Assembly: GCF_017368475.1 (NCBI RefSeq) | Contig: NZ_JAFNJE010000005.1 | Coordinates: 145,570-209,569 of the forward strand | Origin: Alteromonas sp. 5E99-2 | Lineage (GTDB): Bacteria; Pseudomonadota; Gammaproteobacteria; Enterobacterales; Alteromonadaceae | Length of the DNA: 64,000 bases | Direction of reading: 5' to 3' | Shown here: positions 26,716 to 37,358 of the stretch, one piece after another | Layout: each line of letters opens with the position of its first letter | How positions within the stretch are numbered: the stretch's first letter is position 1 | Notes under the pieces: model-generated | Told to the model about the DNA's origin: nothing | Seen by the model: the letters and a program-made list of their open reading frames with translations, nothing else | The model's database searches: none | Translations under genes and position numbers: made by a program

Positions 26716-28716
26716 CTATGCTATTTTGAATTGCTTAAGAAAATCTTCTAGTTCCTTAGATAATTCGGATAATGTCTTGGCTTGCTCAGAACTATTTTGG
26801 GACACGTTAACATTTTCATTTATAACCTTGTCTACTTCAACTACGGCATCACTGATTTGAGAAACGCCGATGGATTGTTCTTCACTTGCTTGTGCAATAT
26901 TATTAATCAATTTTGCAGTATCAGATATTTTTTCAAAAATATCTGATAAAACGAGATTGGTTTCAGTTACAACACTTCTACCAATAACTGTTTTTTCAGA
27001 AGAGGTATCAACCAGTTTTTTAGTCTCGGAAGCTGCATTTGTGCTTCTTGCAGCTAAATTTCTTACTTCATCGGCTACAACTGCAAACCCTCTTCCATTT
27101 GTACCTGCTCTTGCTGCTTCTATTGCAGCATTGAGTGCAAGTAAGTTGGTTTGAGCAGCTATTTCATCGATTGTATTAACGAAACCTGAAATACTTTTAC
27201 CTGCATTATCAATATCCTCCATAGCTGATATTAGCAGTGACATTTTTTGCTTTCCCTGTTCTGCTGAAAGTTGAGCATCGTTTGCTAACTCACTAGCGCC
27301 TATTGCGGTCTCTAAATTTTCATTCGTCTGACATGTTAATGTTTCTAGCGATGTTGATATTTGTGTCACGGATGCAGCTTGATTTACCGTGCCAATATCA
27401 AGAGCATGGCTATGCTCAAGTACCTTATTGCTACCTAAATTTATTTCGTCGCTAGATTTACGGACTTTACTTATAATGCCATTTAAATTTTTGGACATGG
27501 TTTGTAAAGCTGTCCCTAGGGTATCTTTGTTTGATGCCAATTTGATAGTTTGAGTTAAATCGCCTTTTGATATGCTACTGGCTAATCGCGTTTTTTCTTT
27601 TAATTCGCTTACCATCTGTTTTATGGCGAAAAATAAGCTATCAGAATTTTTTGAAACGCTATCTAATTTAATATCTAGGTTACCCTCAGCAACTGTTTTT
27701 GTGATTTTTATAACTTCAGAGAGTTCCCCTCCCATCTGAGTTAAAATAGATTTTGTAATAAATATTGATACGAAAAATCCAAAAAACACCGACACTACAG
27801 ATATAAAGATAATAACGGTAAGAGAACTCTTGTTTTTGGCAACCAATGCTGGGCCAAGTGTATCTTGAGTTTTCTTTATATCTAATTTTACTAGTTCAAT
27901 TTTATCGGCAACATCAGGTCCAATCTGGTCAAGAGTATTATTAATAATGTCGTTTCGTTTATTAATAACGTTTACAACGCTGTTGAATGAATTGGAATAG
28001 GTATCGACATCTAAGGTAACTGATGATAGTAATTGGCGCCTTTCGGGATTTTGAAGCTCATTGTCCAATTTACTTAAATTTTGTTTTAATTGCTGCAGTT
28101 CTGCATTAACACGAAGGGAATCTTGTTCGTTGTTTGTATTTAGAAATTTTCCTGCGTATAACCTTACCAATAGTAAGTTACGAATTGACAAAGACGCTTG
28201 ATATGCAGCATTAACATCATTGTCTTCTTTTGTGGAATATAAAATTGCAGTAAGATTTTTTTCTATCGTAGGTCCCACTTTATCCATTTTGTTAGTGACT
28301 AATTCATGGCGCTGTGCAATTAGCCCTACAATGTCTTCAAACGCCTTTTTGTAAGTTTTTAAACTAGTATCGACTTTTTCAATAATTACAGCTCGATGAG
28401 GTGCATTAATTTCCTTTAGCTCTTCTGCTAATAAATTTTGGGTTTCATCCCAATATTTTTTAAATTGCAGTTTATCTTTTTCGCTATTGGTAATTAAAAA
28501 ATCTTTTACATTCATTCGCACCATCAGCATTGATGATTGAAGTTGTCCTGAAAGGTTTGAGTCTCTTGCCATTTCCCGGTATTCAGAAAATTCATCCGTG
28601 GCTCGCTGGAGAGACAAATACGCAATCGAGCTGATGGCTAAAAGGAGAATAAGGACAAAACTAAAACCGATAGATAGCTGATGAGCTAATCTTATTTGCG
28701 AAAATTTGGAGAACAT
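26716..28716 (-). CDS. Methyl-accepting chemotaxis protein
   Basis: 666-residue chemoreceptor. Membrane segment one is near residues 13-33, then a ~265-residue periplasmic helical sensor region, the second membrane segment near 302-322, HAMP-like sequence, and the cytoplasmic signalling hairpin with tip EIAAQTNLLALNAAIEAARAG and NGRGFAVVADEVRNLAARS. There is no C-terminal CheR/CheB-binding pentapeptide. The ligand is unknown. No che gene is adjacent. Confidence 0.95.
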   Translation of the reverse strand: MFSKFSQIRLAHQLSIGFSFVLILLLAISSIAYLSLQRATDEFSEYREMARDSNLSGQLQSSMLMVRMNVKDFLITNSEKDKLQFKKYWDETQNLLAEELKEINAPHRAVIIEKVDTSLKTYKKAFEDIVGLIAQRHELVTNKMDKVGPTIEKNLTAILYSTKEDNDVNAAYQASLSIRNLLLVRLYAGKFLNTNNEQDSLRVNAELQQLKQNLSKLDNELQNPERRQLLSSVTLDVDTYSNSFNSVVNVINKRNDIINNTLDQIGPDVADKIELVKLDIKKTQDTLGPALVAKNKSSLTVIIFISVVSVFFGFFVSIFITKSILTQMGGELSEVIKITKTVAEGNLDIKLDSVSKNSDSLFFAIKQMVSELKEKTRLASSISKGDLTQTIKLASNKDTLGTALQTMSKNLNGIISKVRKSSDEINLGSNKVLEHSHALDIGTVNQAASVTQISTSLETLTCQTNENLETAIGASELANDAQLSAEQGKQKMSLLISAMEDIDNAGKSISGFVNTIDEIAAQTNLLALNAAIEAARAGTNGRGFAVVADEVRNLAARSTNAASETKKLVDTSSEKTVIGRSVVTETNLVLSDIFEKISDTAKLINNIAQASEEQSIGVSQISDAVVEVDKVINENVNVSQNSSEQAKTLSELSKELEDFLKQFKIA

Positions 28717-28914
28717 GATTGAGCCTACATTTAACTTATGATTGTGTAATGATAATAAGAATGAGAATAAATCTTTTTATAATTTGGTTGGTATAAATAA
28801 AAAGTATAGTTAACAAGGCGTCGTTTGAAATTGATTTACTAAAAAATGAGTTTAATTGCCTGTTTGTATCGATATTTAGCATTTTAATCTAGTGTTACGA
28901 TGCTGGGTGTGCAA

Positions 28915-30270
28915 TTAATGAACAGGAGGTGAAAGTGCTTTACGTTGGGTGTGATGAAGCCTAAACCCTAGCATTACAGCAGCACTGCTTAAACCTGCAA
29001 TAAACCCAATCCAAAAGCCACTTGCGGCCAAAGGTTCAGAGGTTAACCAGCTTGTTTTCGCAAGCACAATACCAATAGGCAAGCCGATAAGCCAATACGA
29101 AATAAAGGTAATCACAAACATTGCGGTTGTATCTTTGTACCCCCTTAAAGAGTTGGCTGATATTGCTTGTATTGCATCTGAAAATTGAAATACAGCGCCT
29201 AATATCAACAATGACGCGGCTAAGCTTAACACCGCTGGATCTTCAGTGTAGGCATGAGTAATAAAGTGCCTTCCAAAAACTGTGATAAGGGCAGTGAGTA
29301 ATGCAACGGTTATTCCTATGAGTAAGGCCGATTGTGCTGCATGTTTTGCTGCTAAGTGATCTCCTTGTCCTAACCTGTAGCTAATGCGTATTGCTACTGC
29401 CATTCCTAGGCTTAATGGAAACATGAAAAACATCGCTGATATATTTAATGCAATTTGATGAGCTGCAACAGAAACAGTACCCAATGGGGCCAGTAAAATG
29501 GCAACCAAGGCAAACAAGCTGACTTCAAACAATAGGGTAAGGGCGATGGGAAAACCTAAGGTAAAGCTGGAAAACATGGTGGCTAAATGGGGGCGATGCC
29601 ATTGTTGAAACAAAGCAAACGGTTTGAGTTTTTTTGCATTTAACACATACATTAAATTGGCTAAAAGCATACCGTAAAAAACGGCACAAGTGGCTAAACC
29701 ACAACCTGAACCTCCCATTTCAGGCAATCCAAATTTGCCGTATATTAGAATGTAATTGGCAAGAATATTAATACACAAACCAATAAGTGTGATCATCATT
29801 GTTGGCTTAGTTAAGCCCAAACCTTCAGCATAATTTCTTAACCACTGATAAAGGGCAAAACCAGGTAGCGACAAATAAAGATAGAACACGTATTGGGAAG
29901 TAATCGGCCTCAATTCCTCAGACATAGGAACCAGTGCGATGAGTGACTCTAAAAAAGGCAAAGTGCAGAAGAAAACGAGCATGACAGAAAAAAGCACATA
30001 ACCCACCTGTTGAGTAGCGTTTGCTATGTCTTTGTCCTTTTTAGCACCTTGTAATCTCGATATGATAGGGGGAAGAGCCAGTGCCAACCCTTGAATAAAA
30101 ATTTGAGCTGGGTGCACAAAACTAAAACCCACAGCTACGCCTGCCATATCTGTGGCGTTATATTGACCGGCCATTATGGTGTCGCTCACACCCATAAATA
30201 TCTGTGTGAGTTGAGCTATTAGCAAAGGCCAAGCTAAAGCGACTAAGGCTTTGGCCTCAGTGCGGATCAT
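28915..30270 (-). CDS. MATE-family efflux transporter
   Basis: 451-residue inner-membrane protein with about twelve hydrophobic segments. The N-terminal LAWPLLIAQLTQIFMGVSDTIMAGQYNA… matches the NorM/MdtK branch, which exchanges Na+ or H+ for cationic drugs. The substrate is not predictable. Its start overlaps the moeA stop by four bases (ATGA), so moeA and this gene are translated from one mRNA. Confidence 0.92.
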   Translation of the reverse strand: MIRTEAKALVALAWPLLIAQLTQIFMGVSDTIMAGQYNATDMAGVAVGFSFVHPAQIFIQGLALALPPIISRLQGAKKDKDIANATQQVGYVLFSVMLVFFCTLPFLESLIALVPMSEELRPITSQYVFYLYLSLPGFALYQWLRNYAEGLGLTKPTMMITLIGLCINILANYILIYGKFGLPEMGGSGCGLATCAVFYGMLLANLMYVLNAKKLKPFALFQQWHRPHLATMFSSFTLGFPIALTLLFEVSLFALVAILLAPLGTVSVAAHQIALNISAMFFMFPLSLGMAVAIRISYRLGQGDHLAAKHAAQSALLIGITVALLTALITVFGRHFITHAYTEDPAVLSLAASLLILGAVFQFSDAIQAISANSLRGYKDTTAMFVITFISYWLIGLPIGIVLAKTSWLTSEPLAASGFWIGFIAGLSSAAVMLGFRLHHTQRKALSPPVH

Positions 30271-31481
30271 GTTAGCGAGAAGGGCTGAATATCAACACTT
30301 GCACCACTACTAAGAGACTCAGATTCAATAGGAATAATCACATAACAATTTGCGTTAGTCAGAGAGGTCATTACTGACGAGCCTTGTTTTTTCAATAATG
30401 ATACTTCTAATTGGCCATTTTCATTTTGACGGTAAACACCCCGTGCAAATTCTTTTCTACCAGCTCTGCGCTTAAATGGCGAGGTGAGGGTCGCTTTTAG
30501 AGTGAGTGGCTTTGAATTGATAGCTTGATTTTTGAGTACACCAAGTAAGGGAGTAACGATTTGATCAAAAGTGACAAATGCCGATACAGGGTTACCGGGT
30601 AAGCCACAAAAGTAACAGTGACCAAATTGACCAAACGCAAAAGGCTTACCGGGTTTGATGGCGACTTTCCATAAATGCAAGCTGCCTAACGATGACAATG
30701 CGGGTTTAACCCAATCGGCATCTCCTACGGACACACCACCACTGGATATCACCATGTCATGGGTTTGCGACAGAGAGGTAAAGACATTCACAATGGTGTC
30801 TTTGTCGTCTTTTACTAAGCCGGCGTCGGTTACGTCACAACCTAAGGCTTCAAGTTTGGCGGCAAGTCCGCCTCTATGGCTTTCAAATATTTGGTGATCG
30901 CCGCGCTCTGTGCCAGGCTCTGCAAGTTCATCACCTGTGGCAATAACGGCTACTTTGGGTTTTTTATAAACCTCGATATTTGCCAAGCCGATAGATGACA
31001 TCAGCATAATGTCTTGGGGTAATATCTGATGACCAATAGCAACCAGTTCATCCCCTAATGCGATATCTCCTGACTTAGGACGAATATTCTCTCCGAGTAC
31101 TGGAGGTTGAGTAAATTCAATTGAATCCTCTGTACGAATAACGTTTTCTTGCATGACAACGGTATCGGCTCCGGAAGGCATGGGAGCTCCCGTCATTATT
31201 CTTGCACACTGATTGTCGGTAACAGTTTGGTGTTCTTTACTGCCTGCGTAGATAGTTTGCGATACTTGCCTTGTATTACTGCTTTCATTACCGCTAAGCT
31301 TAATCGCATACCCATCCATTGCTGAGTTATTCCAAGGTGGAACATCAACAGGGGACACTATGGATTTTGCAATGATGCGTCCATGGGCCTGAACTAATGA
31401 AATCGTTTCAGTTTTTACTATGGGTTGGATATGTGATGACGCTTGTTCAATCGCGTCTTCTAAAGAAAGCCAAGCAGACAA
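30267..31481 (-). CDS. moeA: Molybdopterin molybdenumtransferase MoeA
   Basis: Inserts molybdate into adenylated molybdopterin in molybdenum-cofactor synthesis. VPPWNNSAMDGYAIK, PMPSGADTVVMQEN, VAVIATGDEL and VISSGGVSVGDADWVKPAL are diagnostic MoeA motifs; the length is 405 residues. Start: an in-frame TTG at 31532 would lie inside the terminator hairpin of the preceding gene and adds 17 unsupported residues. The TTG at 31481 has AAGG nine bases upstream and gives MSAWLSLEDAIEQ, like other MoeA starts. It is followed by a MATE gene with a four-base overlap. No other mo-genes are in this window. Confidence 0.9.
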   Translation of the reverse strand: MSAWLSLEDAIEQASSHIQPIVKTETISLVQAHGRIIAKSIVSPVDVPPWNNSAMDGYAIKLSGNESSNTRQVSQTIYAGSKEHQTVTDNQCARIMTGAPMPSGADTVVMQENVIRTEDSIEFTQPPVLGENIRPKSGDIALGDELVAIGHQILPQDIMLMSSIGLANIEVYKKPKVAVIATGDELAEPGTERGDHQIFESHRGGLAAKLEALGCDVTDAGLVKDDKDTIVNVFTSLSQTHDMVISSGGVSVGDADWVKPALSSLGSLHLWKVAIKPGKPFAFGQFGHCYFCGLPGNPVSAFVTFDQIVTPLLGVLKNQAINSKPLTLKATLTSPFKRRAGRKEFARGVYRQNENGQLEVSLLKKQGSSVMTSLTNANCYVIIPIESESLSSGASVDIQPFSLT

Positions 31482-31497
31482 AGATAAATACCTTATT

Positions 31498-31540
31498 GAA
31501 AAAATAATAGCGTTTGTCGCATTATGCTCCAAACGCTATT
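31498..31540 (-). terminator. Terminator between phosphorylase gene and moeA
   Basis: On the minus strand AATAGCGTTTG and CAAACGCTATT form a perfect 11-bp stem with a 13-base loop, followed by ATTATTTTTT. It sits 11 bases after the stop of the GH13_18 gene and ends the glucosylglycerate operon. Confidence 0.85.
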
Positions 31541-31550
31541 AAATCGCCAA

Positions 31551-33320
31551 TTAAAGTATATCGGCAATCTCGTTTTTGTTACTTAACCATACTGTTTGAT
31601 AAGGCGCTAATTTCAACAAGTTTGTGTGAGTGCAAACAGGAAGTTGAGTAATTAAATCAACCCAATCATCGGTGACGATTAAGTTAATGTCTGACAAGGT
31701 GAGTTCGTAATCCTTATCGGTGACATTACTAATACAGAAGATACTTTGGCTTCTGTCGATACTCTGACGCCAAAAACCAAATAACTTATAGTCTAAGCGC
31801 AATGTGAACTGAGTTGCATTAGGATGAAATGCGGGTTGTGCTTTTCTCACTCGGATTAACTGAGACAAACGGGTCAGCACTTTGTGGTGATGAGAATGAG
31901 GAGAATCTAAATTCTCTGCAAGTTCATCGAAATCCCAACGCCTACGGTTAATTGAACGATTTTGACCTGTATTTTCTACCCGCTCTAAATCATTGGGGGT
32001 ACCAATCAAGCTGTGAATATAAATACCCGGAATACCCTCTAAACCCAGCATAATGGCATGAGCACAGATAAACCTGTCGATTTGCCATTTATCGCGCCCT
32101 TCAACTGTACCGGACATAGCATCAAATAGCGTAATATTGATTTCATAAGGCTTCTTCGTTCCAATGTCGGAAGTACGCCATGACACTTTACCACCGTATG
32201 AAGCCATTGCCTCAACTAGCTGAGATAACTCATTGTCGTCTAACAAACCTTCCACAGGACGTAAACCAATACCGTCATGAGACGCAATAAAGTTAAAATA
32301 GGTTGTGCCATTTCTAGCAGGAGGCATGGTCATCATCCAACTGCCTAAATGCTTACTACAGCCTGTTAATAACGTATTGACCAACAGTGGAGGTAACGAA
32401 AAGTTATAAATGGCGTGGGCTTCGTTCGCATTACCAAAATACGTTAGGTTTTCGCGGTTTGGAATATTTGTTTCTGTGATAATGATAACGTTTGGATCAA
32501 CGTGTTCAATTAAGGTGCGGAACATACGAATAACTTCGTGCGTTTGCGGTAAGTTAATGCAGTTTGTACCTAGAATTTTCCATAAAAACGCGACGGCATC
32601 TAAACGAAATAGTTTAGCACCGTGATCTAAGTATTCTCGAATAATTGACGTGAATGCAATCAGTACATTAGGGTTTCTAAAATCGAAATCTACTTGGTCG
32701 TGGCTAAAGGTACACCATACATGCTGGGTGCCGTTTGCCGTTTCTGTTTCCCTAAGCAGTGGTGAAGTACGAGGCCGAGTCACACCGCTAACATCATCAT
32801 CGGGCGAAGCAGTAAAGAAAAAGTCTTTACCAATGCCTTCTTGCTTAATGAAGTTATCAAACCAAACACTGCGAGACGAGCAGTGGTTAATGACTAAATC
32901 GAACATCAGCCCATAATCTTCGGCGAGATCTTCTATGTCTTTCCAATCACCTAATGATTCATTCACAGAAGAGTAATCGATGACCGAAAACCCATCATCC
33001 GAACTGTAAGGAAAAAACGGTAAAATATGCACCTTGTTTATTGTATTCCTACAATAGGTCTTCACAAATTTTTGCAGCGTTTTTAATGGCGGTTGGTTTT
33101 CTTGTAATACACTATCACCATAAGTGATCATGATGATGTCTTCTTCATCCCAGTAATTACAAAAAGGTGAGCGCACTTTTACATCGTCGTCGCTGTGCAA
33201 TCTCATCACGTCTAACAAGGAATCTGCCAGCGCTTGGTGAGATAGCGGTAAATCAACATCAGCGTAAATTAAATCCAGATGATGTTTAACTTTTTCTTTT
33301 AAAAAGGAATATGTAGACAT
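31551..33320 (-). CDS. GH13_18 phosphorylase, probably glucosylglycerate phosphorylase
   Basis: 589-residue alpha-amylase-family phosphorylase of the sucrose-phosphorylase type. The catalytic Asp is in [12 protein letters not shown], the acid/base Glu in IIITETNIP and the third acid in [11 protein letters not shown]13_18 enzymes split a glucoside with phosphate to glucose-1-phosphate. The neighbours (GpgS, phosphatase, glycerate kinase) point to glucosylglycerate rather than sucrose as substrate: glucosylglycerate + phosphate gives glucose-1-phosphate + glycerate. Plain sucrose phosphorylase remains possible. It begins two bases after the gpgS stop and ends the operon at a strong terminator. 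Confidence 0.82.
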   Translation of the reverse strand: MSTYSFLKEKVKHHLDLIYADVDLPLSHQALADSLLDVMRLHSDDDVKVRSPFCNYWDEEDIIMITYGDSVLQENQPPLKTLQKFVKTYCRNTINKVHILPFFPYSSDDGFSVIDYSSVNESLGDWKDIEDLAEDYGLMFDLVINHCSSRSVWFDNFIKQEGIGKDFFFTASPDDDVSGVTRPRTSPLLRETETANGTQHVWCTFSHDQVDFDFRNPNVLIAFTSIIREYLDHGAKLFRLDAVAFLWKILGTNCINLPQTHEVIRMFRTLIEHVDPNVIIITETNIPNRENLTYFGNANEAHAIYNFSLPPLLVNTLLTGCSKHLGSWMMTMPPARNGTTYFNFIASHDGIGLRPVEGLLDDNELSQLVEAMASYGGKVSWRTSDIGTKKPYEINITLFDAMSGTVEGRDKWQIDRFICAHAIMLGLEGIPGIYIHSLIGTPNDLERVENTGQNRSINRRRWDFDELAENLDSPHSHHHKVLTRLSQLIRVRKAQPAFHPNATQFTLRLDYKLFGFWRQSIDRSQSIFCISNVTDKDYELTLSDINLIVTDDWVDLITQLPVCTHTNLLKLAPYQTVWLSNKNEIADIL

Positions 33321-33322
33321 TA

Positions 33323-34546
33323 CTACCCCATAAATTCTTTTGTATCTTCTTCTACTGCGTCTTTAATGCGCTCTAATACGTCTGGCATTGCACTGGTGAC
33401 ACGGTTCCAACTTGGTATAAACGGTGTTTCCATCGGATTATCTAAGAAGCTCTGACCTGCTTTCATTATATTGCTAGCAAACATTTCCACCGCTTTTTCT
33501 TCTGAATGGATATCTAATGTCAGACCATTCATAACCGCATCGTTGTGATAGGTTTCAATGAAATCTAATGCAATGCGAAAATAGGTGGCTTTAATGGTTC
33601 TAAAGGTTTCAGTATTAAAGGTTGTGCCTTGAGTTGCCAGTTTTCGAATTAATGCCTTAGTGATATCAATAGACATTTTCGACAAACCACCTTGATCATT
33701 GTTGAACGACAAATCTTGATGTTTGTGATCATAGGTTTCAGCAATATCGGCCTGACATAAACGGTTATTAGAATAGTTTCTATGCATCTCAGATAACACG
33801 CCAATTTCTAGTCCCCAGTCACTGGGAATGCGAATGTCATTCAGTACGTCTTGGCGGAAAGAGAACTCGCCAGCTAGCGGGTAACGGAAACTATCCATAA
33901 ACTCTAAGTATTCACTGTTTCCAACAGTTGCTTTTAATGCGCGAATAAGTGGTGTAACAAGTAAACGAGAAACTCGACCATTAATTTTTCCATTGGCAAC
34001 TCGAGCATAAAATCCTTTGCAGAATTCATAGTTAAATTGGGGGTGCGCAACAGGGTAAATTAAGCGGGCGAGCAGTTCTCTGTCATAAGTGAGAATATCA
34101 CAATCGTGCAGAGCAACGGACTCGGAACGGTTTGATGCAAGGGTGTAGCCCATACAGTACCAAACGTTTCGGCCTTTACCTAATTCTTTAGGTGCCAAGC
34201 CTAAGTCTTTTAGTTCTTTATCAATAGCTTGTAAACGGGGACCTTCATTCCATAAAATTCTGTGATGCTGAGGCAAACGTGAGAAAAAATCCAATGCATA
34301 ACGGTATTGATCTTCGTTTGCTCGGTCTAACCCAATAACAATTTCGTTGAGGTAGGGAACGTCTTTAATATGGTCTAGAATATTGCTTAAGGCTGGGCCT
34401 TCAAGTTCTGAAAACAACGAAGGCAAAATTAACGCCATCGGGCGTTTTTGCGAAAAACGAACTAAGTCTGCTTCAAGTGCCTCTAATGGTCGATTGGCCA
34501 AATTATGAAGAGTAGTTACCAGACCATTTTGATGAAAATCAGCCAT
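33323..34546 (-). CDS. gpgS: Glucosyl-3-phosphoglycerate synthase
   Basis: 407-residue retaining GT81-type glycosyltransferase that joins a glucose donor (UDP- or GDP-glucose) to 3-phosphoglycerate. [17 protein letters not shown] and [18 protein letters not shown] (DXD-like metal site) are seen, as is [15 protein letters not shown], a block of this family. Mannosyl-3-phosphoglycerate synthase is a related alternative, but length and motifs fit GpgS. It is third of four genes in a compact operon; the phosphatase that follows in the pathway is encoded twelve bases upstream. Confidence 0.85.
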   Translation of the reverse strand: MADFHQNGLVTTLHNLANRPLEALEADLVRFSQKRPMALILPSLFSELEGPALSNILDHIKDVPYLNEIVIGLDRANEDQYRYALDFFSRLPQHHRILWNEGPRLQAIDKELKDLGLAPKELGKGRNVWYCMGYTLASNRSESVALHDCDILTYDRELLARLIYPVAHPQFNYEFCKGFYARVANGKINGRVSRLLVTPLIRALKATVGNSEYLEFMDSFRYPLAGEFSFRQDVLNDIRIPSDWGLEIGVLSEMHRNYSNNRLCQADIAETYDHKHQDLSFNNDQGGLSKMSIDITKALIRKLATQGTTFNTETFRTIKATYFRIALDFIETYHNDAVMNGLTLDIHSEEKAVEMFASNIMKAGQSFLDNPMETPFIPSWNRVTSAMPDVLERIKDAVEEDTKEFMG

Positions 34547-34558
34547 GTTTGTGTCCTA

Positions 34559-35401
34559 TTATGAAAAAGTAAATAATGTAGAAAGTGTTTCAGACCATCC
34601 TTCTGGCCCAACTTTTGTACTTGTTATTATCTCGCCCTTTGCGTTAGGGATATCAGGTGGTGGTTTTACATGAGTACGTATGCGAATACCTATGTCAGCT
34701 TCTTGTAGCATAGCGATATCATTTCCGCTGTCGCCCAAGGCAATTTTTCGTGGTGAAGCCGGTAAGTTAAATTGAGATTTAACAATATCAGTTAACCAAT
34801 TCATCGCCATGCCTTTATTTACGTTACCGCACACATGAATAAAGCGGCCGCCTTCTAAAATAGTCGCACCTCTTATTTTTAAGCCAGAGATAAAATCGGC
34901 TTTTTCCTCGTCATTTCCGGTAAATAATACAGGTTCTCCGTATTGACGTTGCGATGATAACTTTGCATCGTCTAACGCTAATCCTGTAGCATCAGCAATG
35001 TCATCTAATGACATTTTACTAAAGCCGACGTATTTTCCATTAAAACGCTTTGACATGCCTTCAACGAGTTGTAACCAGTGAGAACGGGACGATGAAAACG
35101 ATTTACACCAATAGCCATCTGACCATAAAGCGCCTGCAGGTTTTTTTGGTAAAAAACCGTGGGGTATATACACAGCAGCGCCGTTTTCGACAATAAAAGG
35201 GCCTGTTAAATTATGTTTTTTGCGTAACGAGAGTAACTCTGCAAAGGTTTTACTTGTGTTAGGAATAACAGGGATCCCATTGACTTGGAGCTTTTCTAAT
35301 AGTGCTTTAGCGGGGTCAATTGAATAAGTGTCGTGGTCAAGTAAGGTTCCATCCATGTCAGTATAAATAATCGACTCTGGTGCTATTGTGCTCAAAGGCA
35401 T
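34559..35401 (-). CDS. Mannosyl/glucosyl-3-phosphoglycerate phosphatase (HAD, YedP type)
   Basis: 280-residue HAD phosphatase. Motif I is IIYTDMDGTLLDHD with the nucleophile Asp, motif II includes PVIPNTSKTFAELLSLRKK, and ALGDSGNDIAMLQEADIGI is motif IV. The overall match is to the mannosyl-3-phosphoglycerate phosphatase family (YedP/MpgP). In this operon it would remove phosphate from glucosyl-3-phosphoglycerate to give glucosylglycerate. It overlaps the kinase gene by ten bases and precedes gpgS by twelve. Confidence 0.83.
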   Translation of the reverse strand: MPLSTIAPESIIYTDMDGTLLDHDTYSIDPAKALLEKLQVNGIPVIPNTSKTFAELLSLRKKHNLTGPFIVENGAAVYIPHGFLPKKPAGALWSDGYWCKSFSSSRSHWLQLVEGMSKRFNGKYVGFSKMSLDDIADATGLALDDAKLSSQRQYGEPVLFTGNDEEKADFISGLKIRGATILEGGRFIHVCGNVNKGMAMNWLTDIVKSQFNLPASPRKIALGDSGNDIAMLQEADIGIRIRTHVKPPPDIPNAKGEIITSTKVGPEGWSETLSTLFTFS

Positions 35402-36288
35402 TCTCCATTTGCTAACGTGCAGCTCACTATTTCTCGTGATTGGCCCAGTTCATATACCCAGTGACTTCGGGCTGGCATCACCTTTAATGCATGCTCCGTT
35501 AGCCGTTTGAAATAAGCAATAAAGTCGATGACTTGAGCAGGCGACATTACACTATTACTTGAGTTGTCGGTTTGTTTTGCACGGAGTTTCTGCTCTTGTT
35601 CTTCACGCCAAGTTGCAACTTGCTCAAACGAAGGCGCTTTAAGCATAACCCATTCATTAACAAGTCCATAGAGGGGTTCGTAAGAATCTTTTAAGTTTTT
35701 ATTAACGTACTTTCGCCAAATGCCTTTGTCGTCGTTATTTCTCTCTAAATCATTCACTGGCTCTGTTAATTTATCGTCATCTTGACTTGGAATTCCCCAA
35801 CACCATCCTTCAAGAATAAACACGTCTACTGGCATACTTATAACTGGCCATTTGTTTCGAGGTTCAGGGTTGTCGGTGGATTTATCGAATCTTGGAATTT
35901 TTAATGGTGTAAGTGTGTTTGGCTGGTTTATATGTAGTAGTACCTGTTCAAGCAGTTGGGTATCGTGAGTACCGGGAACACCTCTTGTTTGGAGTAGAGG
36001 ATGGACAGTCTTAGCTAAATTACCACGTTGCTGTTGTGACAAGTAAAAGTCATCTAATGAGCAGACCACTACATTTAACTTAAAATGGTTTTTTAATTCA
36101 TGGCATACATAATCAGCTAGGGTGGATTTACCAGAACCTTGGCAACCTTGTATGCCGAGAATAAATGGCTCATTTGCACCTTTTTGGTGCTCACCAATTT
36201 TGTTCACTAATGGCGTGAACCATTTTTGTGCGGATTGCTTGTAGCTCTCAGGCAGTTTATGTGCTTTCAAGAACGCGTCTATTGACAT
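35392..36288 (-). CDS. P-loop kinase, probable D-glycerate 3-kinase
   Basis: 298 residues. The Walker A motif GIQGCQGSGKSTLADYV is near residue 45, followed by VVCSLDDFYLSQQQR, PGTHDTQLLEQVL and VFILEGWCWGIP, the pattern of the GLYK/YGR205W-type glycerate kinases. It phosphorylates glycerate to 3-phosphoglycerate, which would feed GpgS and recycle glycerate released by the phosphorylase. It is the first gene of the four-gene operon; the ~95 bases before it separate it from cmoB. Confidence 0.8.
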   Translation of the reverse strand: MSIDAFLKAHKLPESYKQSAQKWFTPLVNKIGEHQKGANEPFILGIQGCQGSGKSTLADYVCHELKNHFKLNVVVCSLDDFYLSQQQRGNLAKTVHPLLQTRGVPGTHDTQLLEQVLLHINQPNTLTPLKIPRFDKSTDNPEPRNKWPVISMPVDVFILEGWCWGIPSQDDDKLTEPVNDLERNNDDKGIWRKYVNKNLKDSYEPLYGLVNEWVMLKAPSFEQVATWREEQEQKLRAKQTDNSSNSVMSPAQVIDFIAYFKRLTEHALKVMPARSHWVYELGQSREIVSCTLANGECL

Positions 36289-36384
36289 TGATCACCTGTT
36301 ATTACTTAGATTTACACTCAGTATAGTAAAAATAAATAACAACTATCATGCCAATATACGGGTTTATATAAAACGAGTTTGGTA

Positions 36385-37356
36385 TTAGCCTTTTTTATTG
36401 GCAATAATCACTGCGCGTTTGGGAGCAGGGTAGCCTTCAATGGTTTTACTGTGATCTTCGGGATCTAAGAAATCCACCAATGATTGCGTGTCCATCCAAG
36501 ATGTTGCCCTTTGTTCTTCTATAGAAGTAATGCTTTCGTCAACACAGCGACAATTTACGAAGCCTAGTCGCTCTAACCAAAATAATAATGCTTTGGTGCT
36601 AGGGAAAAACCAAACATTGCGCATTTGGGCATAGCGGTCTGACGCAAGTAATACAGTATTTTCATCACCGTCAACCACAAGGGTTTCTAATACGAGTTCG
36701 CCACCCGGCTTTAGTTGATTAAACACTTGAGTTAAAAAGGTTAATGCGTCTTTGCGATGATAAAGCACACCCATGGTAAATACGGTGTCGAAGGCATTTA
36801 ATTTCGGCATGTCTTCAATACCAACGGGAAGTAGGTGTATAGGTTTATCTTGAATGAAGTGCTTAATCGCCTGAAATTGAATTAAGAAAAGCTGCGTGGG
36901 GTCGATACCCACTACGGTTTTAGCGCCAGCGCCTAACATGCGCCACATGTGGTAACCACTACCACATCCAATATCTAATACGGTTTTGTTTTCTAAGCTA
37001 GCAATATGCTCGGATAACCGGTCCCATTTCCAATCTGAACGCCACTCAGTGTCGATATGTATTCCATGAATGGAAAAAGGGCCTTTACGCCAAGGCATAA
37101 ACTGGCGTAGCAAACCTTCAATTTGCTTTTGTGTATAGGCTTCAATATCAGCCGCTGTTCCAGCGGTAACTGAGTCTTTTAAATCAACTGTGCTGGGTTG
37201 GGTTTGGGGAAGTTTGGAAAGTAATTTAACCCACTTTGCGAAGTCGCCGTGTTTTTTGTCTTTTTCCCATTGACTCAGCTGGGCGGGTAAGGTTTCTAGC
37301 CAAGGCTCTAACTCAGTACCTATTAATTCTTTATAGCAATCACTAAACCATTTCAT
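36385..37356 (-). CDS. cmoB: tRNA U34 carboxymethyltransferase CmoB
   Basis: 323 residues, as in E. coli. It transfers the carboxymethyl group of carboxy-SAM to 5-hydroxyuridine at tRNA position 34. [31 protein letters not shown] is the SAM-fold motif I region, and [16 protein letters not shown] and LPVGIEDMP are CmoB signatures. cmoA, which makes the carboxy-SAM cofactor, is two bases upstream, and cmoM elsewhere in the window completes the pathway. Confidence 0.95.
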   Translation of the reverse strand: MKWFSDCYKELIGTELEPWLETLPAQLSQWEKDKKHGDFAKWVKLLSKLPQTQPSTVDLKDSVTAGTAADIEAYTQKQIEGLLRQFMPWRKGPFSIHGIHIDTEWRSDWKWDRLSEHIASLENKTVLDIGCGSGYHMWRMLGAGAKTVVGIDPTQLFLIQFQAIKHFIQDKPIHLLPVGIEDMPKLNAFDTVFTMGVLYHRKDALTFLTQVFNQLKPGGELVLETLVVDGDENTVLLASDRYAQMRNVWFFPSTKALLFWLERLGFVNCRCVDESITSIEEQRATSWMDTQSLVDFLDPEDHSKTIEGYPAPKRAVIIANKKG

Positions 37357-37358
37357 TG

